A stretch of DNA of 64,000 bases from contig JBAXOA010000006.1 of the NCBI GenBank assembly GCA_037133495.1, positions 1 through 64,000 on the forward strand, in the 5' to 3' direction. This DNA is from JAAFHB01 sp037133495. GTDB taxonomy: Bacteria; Bacteroidota; Bacteroidia; Bacteroidales; Prolixibacteraceae. A program made the position numbers and the translations under genes. The notes below the pieces were generated by a model, which saw only the letters and a program-made list of their open reading frames with translations, was not told the DNA's origin and searched no databases. This document shows, piece by piece, positions 27,276 to 34,551 of the stretch. Position 1 is the first letter of the stretch, and the number at the start of each line of letters is the position of its first letter.

Positions 27276-28139
27276 TTAAGGTCGATAGGATTTGCTCATT
27301 GATGTTGGCGTACAAAGGATGCAATCAGCCAATCCAAGACTTTCCTTGTCAAGATCATCAATCTCATCTTGCTCTGTAGATCCGATGGTGAATATCTTTA
27401 ACGCGGGATTTGATTTTTTTAGGTACCACACTACTCCTTGATGGTGGTCGCTGTGATAGGAACCATTGAAATGAACCAGTGTTTTTCCCGCAACGAAATT
27501 TTTCAGGATAAAGTAAGCCATCGTAGCATCTTTAACCGCTTGTGACTTTGGCAGGTTCTGACCTCCATGTCCTTTAGCCTGAGTGAAAATATCCTTGTAG
27601 CACGCCAGGGTACTGTCATACGCAATCGGAAGGGGAGCTATCCATCTTTTTGCTTCCTCATTAATGCTATCCAATTTCTCTAATCCTTTGGTGTAGACCA
27701 TGTTGGCATAGCGCCTGGGGATATTGGCTGCGACAAAATGAACTTTATTCTTTTTCGCAAAATCAAGTAACGGCTTATAATCGCTTGGGAAATTAGTCCA
27801 GAGTTTGGCTTCATCTTTTAATGTTTTCTCAGAAACTGCACCTGAAAGATATTCATCAACAGTAATTTGATCATCAGCCTCAAACATTTCAGCCGAAAGA
27901 ACTAATTTTTCTTTTTTATCTGCAAAGAGATCTTTGCTAAGCTCAAGTTCCAGCCAATGATTAATTGGATTGTCGTGCAATTCGCCAAAAAGGATAATAT
28001 CTGCTTCTTTTGCCTCTTCCAATAATTTTGCATAATGGATTTCCTTCCCTTTTATATCAAATAATTGGTAGGCTTTTTTATCTGTTTTGAAGGCGAATAG
28101 TGTGAATGACAGCACGATAATTAGCAGCGATTTTCTCAT
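27276..28139 (-). CDS. ChaN-like (Tiki superfamily) protein
   Basis: A 287-aa exported protein. After a signal peptide (MRKSLLIIVLSFTLFAF) comes the ChaN/EreA-like core with ILFGELHDNPINHWLE, SAEMFEADDQ, and later HFNGSYHSDHHQGVVWYL. In Campylobacter, ChaN binds haem, and the wider superfamily includes metalloproteases (Tiki). The catalytic or haem role here is not shown by sequence. The start at 28139 is chosen to begin at the signal peptide. A longer frame to 28220 would precede it with an unlikely charged stretch. Confidence 0.82.
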   Translation of the reverse strand: MRKSLLIIVLSFTLFAFKTDKKAYQLFDIKGKEIHYAKLLEEAKEADIILFGELHDNPINHWLELELSKDLFADKKEKLVLSAEMFEADDQITVDEYLSGAVSEKTLKDEAKLWTNFPSDYKPLLDFAKKNKVHFVAANIPRRYANMVYTKGLEKLDSINEEAKRWIAPLPIAYDSTLACYKDIFTQAKGHGGQNLPKSQAVKDATMAYFILKNFVAGKTLVHFNGSYHSDHHQGVVWYLKKSNPALKIFTIGSTEQDEIDDLDKESLGLADCILCTPTSMSKSYRP

Positions 28140-28270
28140 TTTGCTTTTTTTACTGATTGTTTTTTTTGACAGCCAAAGATAAGGATCTTTCTTCCTGTCA
28201 CAAATTTTATAATCTGTCAAATAAATTATTATTTTTGAAAACTATTATACCCATTCGAAAAAAATGTACT

Positions 28271-28840
28271 ATGACTAACACAAAATTAGGAAATCCGGCT
28301 GTTGTCGGATTGGCAGGGTTTGGTTTAACTACTCTATTGTTGCAGTTCCATAATCTTGGTTTTAGCGGTCTTGGGCCGGTTCTGGCTATGGGTTTGGTTT
28401 TTGGCGGATTAGCTCAGTTAATTGCCGGATTCATGGAATTTAAAACCGGAAATAACTTTGGATTCGCAGCCTTCTCCACTTACGGTGCCTTCTGGATTGG
28501 CTTAGCAATCATTTGGATATTGAACAATTTTGAAGTATATAAGTCCTCTCCTACAGATATCGGATTCTATCTGGTTGGATTTACTTTATTAACCGCGATA
28601 TTCTGGATAGGATCGTTGTACATTCATACTGCAATGGCCATCACTTTTACAACCTTGCTGCTCGGTTTTATTCTTCTGGATTTTGGTCATTTTGGGAATC
28701 CATTCATGAATATTGTTGCAGCATATGTACTTATTGTTTGCGCCTTCTCTGCGTGGTATATGATGGCCGCTATAATTATTAATGACGTCACAGGCAAACA
28801 AATGCTAAAGTCTGGCAAACCCTGGATCAAATTGAAATAG
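28271..28840 (+). CDS. SatP/GPR1-FUN34-YaaH family acetate/succinate transporter
   Basis: An inner-membrane protein with six transmembrane helices. At 189 aa it fits the family. The N-terminal signature reads NPAVVGLAGFGLTTLLL (the family pattern is NPAPLGL), and the second conserved block is GGLAQLIAGFMEFKTGNNFG. Members carry acetate or succinate with protons. Start MTNTKLGNPAV at ATG 28271. A TATTTTTG box at 28230-28237 may be its -7 element. Confidence 0.9.
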   Translation: MTNTKLGNPAVVGLAGFGLTTLLLQFHNLGFSGLGPVLAMGLVFGGLAQLIAGFMEFKTGNNFGFAAFSTYGAFWIGLAIIWILNNFEVYKSSPTDIGFYLVGFTLLTAIFWIGSLYIHTAMAITFTTLLLGFILLDFGHFGNPFMNIVAAYVLIVCAFSAWYMMAAIIINDVTGKQMLKSGKPWIKLK

Positions 28841-28884
28841 ATGAAACACCCATGAGTCTGCGCTTCGTAAATATGTATAAAGGC

Positions 28885-28896
28885 AACACCGGTGTT
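28885..28896. promoter_or_regulatory. Perfect 12-nt palindrome upstream of glpK
   Basis: AACACCGGTGTT is self-complementary and lies 33 nt before the glpK start. It could be an operator for a dimeric regulator or simply a hairpin. No other copy was noticed in the window. Confidence 0.3.
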
Positions 28897-28929
28897 CCAT
28901 CAGGCAATTAAAAAACAAATTATCTTCTG

Positions 28930-30426
28930 ATGAAAGAGTATATTTTAGCTTTAGATCAGGGAACCACCAGCTCCCGGGCAATCGTGTTCGGTCATAATGG
29001 AATTCCTGTGGCAACAGCTCAAAAGGAATTTACCCAATATTATCCAAAACCGGGCTGGGTCGAGCACGATCCGGAAGAAATTTGGTCAACTCAAGCCGGA
29101 ATGGCTGTCGAGGCCATCACCAAAGCCGGACTTCAAACTACCCAAATTGCTGCTATAGGAATCACCAACCAGCGCGAGACCACTGTTGTATGGAACCGAA
29201 AGACTGGAAAACCGGTCTATAATGCCATTGTTTGGCAAGACAGGCGAACCGCAGATTTCTGCGACGAGCTAAACAGCAATGGTGAGAGCCCAAAAATTCT
29301 CAAAAAAACCGGACTTATTATTGACGCCTATTTCTCAGCGACTAAGATCCGCTGGATATTGGATCACGTGCCGGGGGCCCGGAAATTGGCCGAAGATGGA
29401 AAACTGGCATTCGGAACCATCGATTCATGGCTCGTATGGAATCTTACACGCGGAGCACTCCATATTACTGATGTCTCGAATGCTTCCAGAACAATGCTGT
29501 TCAATATCCACACGCTTAAATGGGATAACGAATTACTCGAACTCTTCAGCATCCCTGCAAATATGTTGCCCGAAGTTCGGTCGTCAAGCGAGATTTACAG
29601 TAAAACTGCCGGTCATCTTTCACCGGGAATTCCCATAGCGGGAATTGCCGGAGATCAGCAAGCAGCCCTTTTCGGGCAGATGTGCGTGGAGCCGGGAATG
29701 GTCAAAAACACCTATGGAACGGGTTGTTTCATGATGATGAATATTGGGAAAAAACCAATCGTTTCAAAAAGTAAACTGCTCACAACAATAGCCTGGAAAA
29801 TTGGTTCAGACACTCAGTATGCTCTCGAAGGGTCTATTTTTATTGCCGGAGCTGTCGTGCAGTGGCTGCGTGATGGACTGGGAATTATCAAAAACTCAAA
29901 GGATATTGAGAAACTGGCTGCTAAAGTCAATGACAGTGCAGGGGTATATTTTGTGCCGGCTTTTGCAGGATTGGGTGCCCCGCATTGGAACCAGCACGCT
30001 CGCGGCATGTTGGTGGGAATTACAAGAGGTACCTCCTCCGCGCATATTGCACGTGCCGCACTCGACAGTATCGCTTACCAGACTTTGGAAGTTTTGCTTG
30101 CAATGCAAAAAGATTCTGGAATCGATATTCGCGAGTTACGCGTTGACGGCGGAGCAACTGTTAATAATCAATTGATGCAATTTCAGTCCGATTTACTGCA
30201 GACAAAGGTTATACGCCCCAAAATTACTGAAACCACTGCACTCGGAGCTGCTTACCTTGCGGGACTTGCAGTAAATTTCTGGAGCGATATCCGTGATGTG
30301 AAGTTGCAATGGCAGATAGATCGTGTTTTCACTCCCCAGATTGAAGATGAAGAGACCCATTCGCTTATCAGAGGCTGGCATCGCGCTGCAAATGCCTCAA
30401 AATCATGGGCCAACGACAACAAATAA
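28930..30426 (+). CDS. glpK: Glycerol kinase GlpK
   Basis: Phosphorylates glycerol to sn-glycerol-3-phosphate in the cytoplasm. The 498 aa are normal for the family. The FGGY-family N-terminus LALDQGTTSSRAIVF, the glycerol-binding TNQRETTVVWNRKTGKP, GIAGDQQAALFGQ and the C-terminal RVDGGATVNNQLMQFQSDLL are all present. It is followed 43 nt later by glpF, so uptake and phosphorylation are coupled. No glpD or glpR is in the window. Confidence 0.96.
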   Translation: MKEYILALDQGTTSSRAIVFGHNGIPVATAQKEFTQYYPKPGWVEHDPEEIWSTQAGMAVEAITKAGLQTTQIAAIGITNQRETTVVWNRKTGKPVYNAIVWQDRRTADFCDELNSNGESPKILKKTGLIIDAYFSATKIRWILDHVPGARKLAEDGKLAFGTIDSWLVWNLTRGALHITDVSNASRTMLFNIHTLKWDNELLELFSIPANMLPEVRSSSEIYSKTAGHLSPGIPIAGIAGDQQAALFGQMCVEPGMVKNTYGTGCFMMMNIGKKPIVSKSKLLTTIAWKIGSDTQYALEGSIFIAGAVVQWLRDGLGIIKNSKDIEKLAAKVNDSAGVYFVPAFAGLGAPHWNQHARGMLVGITRGTSSAHIARAALDSIAYQTLEVLLAMQKDSGIDIRELRVDGGATVNNQLMQFQSDLLQTKVIRPKITETTALGAAYLAGLAVNFWSDIRDVKLQWQIDRVFTPQIEDEETHSLIRGWHRAANASKSWANDNK

Positions 30427-30430
30427 TTGA

Positions 30431-30446
30431 TCCGCCAGCTGGCGGA
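30431..30446. repeat. REP-like palindrome between glpK and glpF
   Basis: TCCGCCAGCTGGCGGA is a perfect 16-nt palindrome. It closely resembles the first hairpin of the long repeat (positions 1-16), and the reversed copy continues into the same GATCAAT flank. It is therefore probably a solitary REP-type element of the same family. It may form a hairpin in the glpK-glpF transcript. Confidence 0.6.
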
Positions 30447-30469
30447 GAACATTGATAATTAACTGAACG

Positions 30470-31180
30470 ATGACACCATTTTTTGCTGAATTTATTGGAA
30501 CCGCTGTGATTATTATTTTTGGAGGAGGTGTGGTAGCAAATGTTTTACTCCATCGAACGAACGGAAATAACAGTGGGTGGATCGTAATTACTTCCGGCTG
30601 GGCAGTCGGCGTTTTTACCGGAGTATCTATTGCCGCACCTCACAGTGGAGCACACCTGAATCCTGCTGTAACTCTGGCGCTCGTTCTGACCAATAAATTC
30701 TCACCCTCTTTGGCTCCTTTGTATATATCTGCTCAGCTGCTTGGCGCAATGTTTGGCTCCTTTCTGGTATGGCTTGCTTATAAGAAACACTTTGATGTAA
30801 CAGAAAACGGAGATTCAAAAATGGCAGTTTTCTGTACCGCACCAAGTATCCGGAGTTATGGGTATAATGTTTTAACGGAGGCAATTGGAACTTTTGTACT
30901 TTGTCTTGCAGTTCTTGATATGGCAAAACCAGACGCAGGACTTGGATCACTTAACGCATTACCAGTGGCTATCGTAGTGCTTGGACTCGGTTTGTCGCTC
31001 GGTGGTCCTACCGGTTACGCGATTAATCCAGCCCGCGATCTGGGTCCCCGCATTATACATTGGATACTTCCAATTTCACTCAAGCGCAACAGCGACTGGA
31101 AATATGCCTGGGTTCCCGTTGTGGGTCCGCTTATCGGTGCTGCGCTGGCAGCAGTCGTATTTTTGGTGATCGGAGGGTGA
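30470..31180 (+). CDS. glpF: Glycerol facilitator / aquaporin GlpF
   Basis: An MIP-family channel, 236 aa with six helices and two NPA half-helices: AHLNPAVT (N64-P65-A66) and AINPARD. The aspartate after the second NPAR is the mark of glycerol facilitators as against water-only aquaporins. It lies directly downstream of glpK, and together they import and trap glycerol. Confidence 0.94.
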   Translation: MTPFFAEFIGTAVIIIFGGGVVANVLLHRTNGNNSGWIVITSGWAVGVFTGVSIAAPHSGAHLNPAVTLALVLTNKFSPSLAPLYISAQLLGAMFGSFLVWLAYKKHFDVTENGDSKMAVFCTAPSIRSYGYNVLTEAIGTFVLCLAVLDMAKPDAGLGSLNALPVAIVVLGLGLSLGGPTGYAINPARDLGPRIIHWILPISLKRNSDWKYAWVPVVGPLIGAALAAVVFLVIGG

Positions 31181-31183
31181 TAT

Positions 31184-31300
31184 TTAACGTATTGTAAATG
31201 ATGTAATCACAATATTTTTTTGCCTTCTGTCATCAGTGTTTTCTGTCCTTTCAACAAAACCTTTTGCAAGCAGTTTATCAACAAGCCGGCTCACATCTGA
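31184..31300 (-). pseudogene. Truncated MarR-family regulator
   Basis: On the minus strand, from the edge of the long repeat to the stop at 31184-31186, the frame reads SDVSRLVDKLLAKGFVERTE then NTDDRRQKNIVIT. This is the recognition helix and wing of a MarR winged-helix domain. The N-terminal half is absent: its reading frame runs straight into the repeat boundary at about 31297. The natural C-terminal dimerisation helices are also short, since the frame stops 16 codons after DDRR. The gene was most likely broken when the repeat element arrived. Confidence 0.7.
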
Positions 31301-31681
31301 CGGATCAATAATCGTGGGTGGAAACCCACGGATGAGGTAACATATATATCCTCAGCCCCTAAGTGGGCTGAACAATGTTGCAAATAGTTCAACCACTTAT
31401 TGATATGAAGATAAAGTTTAATAATTTGTAAACCAATTTTGTTCTCAATAAATCAATCAGATCACCACGGGAAAGTAAGTTTTGCCGAAGAGTATGACCA
31501 ATTCTTGAAATATTACCAGGAAAGAATGAAAGAATAAGGTAAATAAGGTTTTCGGGTGGTGGTATATTCTACTTCTACTAAGGTCAAATAATTGGTAATA
31601 AGGTTTTTATATATTTGCTAAATATATTTTTTAGTCATTAATTTCAAAATTACTTCCCCCACAACTTTTTCATGTGATCCG
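31297..31681. repeat. Long direct repeat, copy 2 (IS200/REP-type hairpin element)
   Basis: Matches 9-330 with scattered substitutions and an extra segment of about 60 nt (about 31540-31601) bounded by AATAAGGT repeats. Two of the three left hairpins are intact (31312-31331 and 31352-31371). The left arm of the first is replaced by MarR-gene sequence. It contains the transposase remnant at 31439-31537. Both copies end in GTGATCC/TTGATCC-type sequence. Confidence 0.8.
31439..31537 (+). pseudogene. Remnant of IS200/RAYT-like transposase C-terminus, second copy
   Basis: A 33-codon frame reads NQSDHHGKVSFAEEYDQFLK and then a short tail before the stop, the same length as the copy at 151-249. The few substitutions relative to that copy are scattered. 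No start codon and no catalytic part. Confidence 0.55.
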
Positions 31682-31772
31682 CAACATTACGGGAAATAAT
31701 TATACTATTTTTATAGACGAAACATTCAGGGAAATCTCCAATCCTTTATCCTTTAACTTTAAATTAAGCCCC

Positions 31773-34448
31773 ATGATATCTTCAGATGTGCCTGATACTA
31801 AAAATGGTTTATTCAACTTTCATCATACTAATATTTACTCTGGCGGTTGGTTTCTCTGTTGGTTTTTTCTCGCGGGTCTGAATTTTTGTCTGCTTATGGT
31901 TGGCAATGCTCAGCAATTGCCCAAAACAGAAATTTCAAAGCCGGTTCATTATTATGGCCATGACGTTGTTTTAGATCGCTATGGTGTGATCGCTCCATGG
32001 TATCTGAAGCCGAACGGACAATGTGATTACCGTATCCGAATTGCTGCCGAGACCCTTAAACGCTATCCCTGGACAAACCTCAAAAATGCTGTGGTAGCTG
32101 CTCCCGATTATTTATTCACCAGCAACTGGGAAATATCGCCCGATGGCAATATCACCCCTAAAGACTTTGGCGACTGGAGTAACGGCGATCTGGGGCAACG
32201 CTCCACGAGTATTCTCAAAGGAATGGTTGATTATTACCGTTATTCAGGCGATCCGGCAGCAATCGCTCACATTACTTATATGGGTGATTACCTGCTTAAT
32301 TATTGCCTTACACCAGTGGATCATTCGTGGCCGGGCTTTCCCATCAGTGTGCCAACAAAAGGAAAGGCATACGGGAAAGCCGATCCTAACGGGATGATTC
32401 AACTCGATATAAGTGCTGGTATGGGCGAAGGGCTTTTACGTGCATATCAGCTCGCAAAAAATCCGCGATGGTTCGAAGCCGCCAAACATTGGGGCGATTT
32501 ATTTGCCGAAAAATGCAATATGGATCCAAATGGTTCGCCCTGGCCCCGGTATGCAGTGCCTGTTGGCTACCGCTACAAAGATGATCCAAGAAGCAATATG
32601 CAAACGGGAGGAGTTACGATGATTCTGGCATTTTTGGACGAGCTCATTCGGTTGGGTTATACAGGCAATAATCAACAAATTATTAAGGCCAGGGATGCCG
32701 GCCTCCAATACCTGCGTGATAAGTTGCTGCCCAACTGGACACAAGATGGAACATGGGGGTTCTTTTTCTGGGATTGGTTGAATGAGACCCAAAATTGTTC
32801 AACTACAGCCGATGTTGCCGGTTATCTGATCAGACACAAGGAACGGTTTCCGAACTGGCGGAACGATGCGCGCAATATTCTCACGCTTTTTCTTAACCGC
32901 AGCGGTGCTGATCCAAAATCGGGTGGTGATGTTTACAGCGGAGCATGGGCCTATCCTGAATCGAGCAGTTGCTGTGGTCGTTCGTTATGGTATGCTCCGT
33001 TGATGGTCGGGTCGGTTATGGCACAGTATGGTGTGGTTGCTAAGGATTCATTGATGCAGGAGTTAGGTTACCGGCAGATGATTTTGCAGACTTATGATGT
33101 ACACGAAAACGGTGTAAGTGAGGATAATATAGACGGTGGAGTGCTGGTTAATTCGGGGTGGCTGAATATTGCGCACCCTTGGCCATTGCTGTGGGTGCAG
33201 CAGGCAATCGGTTGGTTGCCGGAGGAATTGGGTGCCAGCCGCGAAAATCACATAGTCCGAACCAATGCAGTGGTTGATTCGGTGGTTTATGGGAACGGAA
33301 CGATCACCTATTCGACCTTTAATGCTCCAGTTGGAACTGAAGATGTACTCCGTCTGTCATTTGTGCCAACAAGAATTACTGCTGATGGCACAAAGCTGTC
33401 TCTTCGGAAAACCCTCCGACGAAATGGTTTTACGGTCAAAAGACTTCCCAACGGAGATGCCATAGTCACTATTCGTCACGATGGAAGACGTAAGATTATT
33501 ATAAATGGTCAAGACCCGCAAAAAACATTGAATAACAATAGTTTGCAATACTCGGGTGTATGGACAGCGGAGAAAGATGCTTCTTCCTTAACAGGTGCTC
33601 TCCGCATTGCAGATTCCAAAGATGCGTCCGTGACGGCGGTATTTAAAGGCGATCAGGTTCGGGTAATGGGTCGTAGCGATCAATTTGGAGGACTTGCAGA
33701 TATTTTTATTGACGGTGTAAAGCAAAGTGTATGTATAGATTTCTGGAATCCCTTCTCCCGTGGGCAGCAATCCCTTTATTCCAAAAATGGACTTGAACCT
33801 GGAGAACATACATTGAAAATTATTGGACGGGGAACCAGCAACCCTTACTCCCTTGGTAGTCGCATTAATGTTGATGCCATTCATTTTTCATCCGAAGCCG
33901 CAGTTTATAATTTCCCCTCAGGAACGGGTCCCACCGGATCGCAGCGCCTGATTTTCGGATATCCGAAACGACAGGATTACAAGGATTCGCAAGGCCATTT
34001 ATGGAAGCCGGCCACCGAAGTGATTTCCCGTCTGGCACCCAAAGATGATACGGTTGCAAAATGCTGGATAAATGAAACAAATAGCGTCATTTCCGGCACT
34101 CCCGATCCGGAATTGTACCGCTACGGTTACCACGCCAGTGATTTTTGGGCGAACATCACGGTAGGACCAGGAAAATATAGCGTAAGGCTTAAGTTTGCCG
34201 CGACACAAAATGCCAATCTGTATAAAAATGGCTTTGAAATTATAATCAATGAAAAGACTGTTGGAAGCAACTTCAATGTACTGGAATCTGCGAAAGAAAT
34301 CAACAAGGCTATTGATTTGGTTTTCAGTGATATTATTCCGCAGAACGGCATAATTAAAATCCGTTTTAAAGGCTTGCCATTTTTGCGAGATAATTTAGTT
34401 GAAAATGATGTAGCTTTCGTTCAGGCAATGGAGGTCTTTAGTGACTAA
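31773..34448 (+). CDS. Secreted (alpha/alpha)-toroid protein with C-terminal malectin-like domain, putative carbohydrate-active enzyme
   Basis: A large protein (891 aa from ATG 31773). Residues about 50-500 look like a helical toroid as in six-hairpin glycosidases and lyases, with repeated helix pairs such as GMVDYYRYSGDP, AGMGEGLLRAYQLAKNP and AGLQYLRDKLLP, and many aromatic residues. A middle beta domain follows. The last 160 residues resemble a malectin carbohydrate-binding domain (FGYPKRQDYKDSQGHLW .. KYSVRLKFAATQNA). I do not recognise a numbered GH or PL family. The N-terminus is uncertain: a hydrophobic segment precedes GNAQQLPKTE, but an alternative signal-like peptide lies in another frame from 31804. 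A longer GTG start at 31674 would lie inside the repeat. Confidence 0.7.
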   Translation: MISSDVPDTKNGLFNFHHTNIYSGGWFLCWFFLAGLNFCLLMVGNAQQLPKTEISKPVHYYGHDVVLDRYGVIAPWYLKPNGQCDYRIRIAAETLKRYPWTNLKNAVVAAPDYLFTSNWEISPDGNITPKDFGDWSNGDLGQRSTSILKGMVDYYRYSGDPAAIAHITYMGDYLLNYCLTPVDHSWPGFPISVPTKGKAYGKADPNGMIQLDISAGMGEGLLRAYQLAKNPRWFEAAKHWGDLFAEKCNMDPNGSPWPRYAVPVGYRYKDDPRSNMQTGGVTMILAFLDELIRLGYTGNNQQIIKARDAGLQYLRDKLLPNWTQDGTWGFFFWDWLNETQNCSTTADVAGYLIRHKERFPNWRNDARNILTLFLNRSGADPKSGGDVYSGAWAYPESSSCCGRSLWYAPLMVGSVMAQYGVVAKDSLMQELGYRQMILQTYDVHENGVSEDNIDGGVLVNSGWLNIAHPWPLLWVQQAIGWLPEELGASRENHIVRTNAVVDSVVYGNGTITYSTFNAPVGTEDVLRLSFVPTRITADGTKLSLRKTLRRNGFTVKRLPNGDAIVTIRHDGRRKIIINGQDPQKTLNNNSLQYSGVWTAEKDASSLTGALRIADSKDASVTAVFKGDQVRVMGRSDQFGGLADIFIDGVKQSVCIDFWNPFSRGQQSLYSKNGLEPGEHTLKIIGRGTSNPYSLGSRINVDAIHFSSEAAVYNFPSGTGPTGSQRLIFGYPKRQDYKDSQGHLWKPATEVISRLAPKDDTVAKCWINETNSVISGTPDPELYRYGYHASDFWANITVGPGKYSVRLKFAATQNANLYKNGFEIIINEKTVGSNFNVLESAKEINKAIDLVFSDIIPQNGIIKIRFKGLPFLRDNLVENDVAFVQAMEVFSD

Positions 34449-34472
34449 TATCATGTTTATTGTTATGTAATC

Positions 34473-34506
34473 TTTGAGTTTTTTAAATCGTATTTATTAA
34501 TTTTAC
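34473..34506 (+). promoter_or_regulatory. Candidate promoter for the TonB receptor operon
   Basis: TTTG at 34473-34476, then 21 nt, then TAATTTTAC at 34498-34506. This is the same variant -7 box as upstream of mraZ. It lies 46 nt before the GTG start. Confidence 0.35.
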
Positions 34507-34551
34507 GCAACGATATTCTTCCATTTTTTCATTGTAAAGTTTAGACCCATT

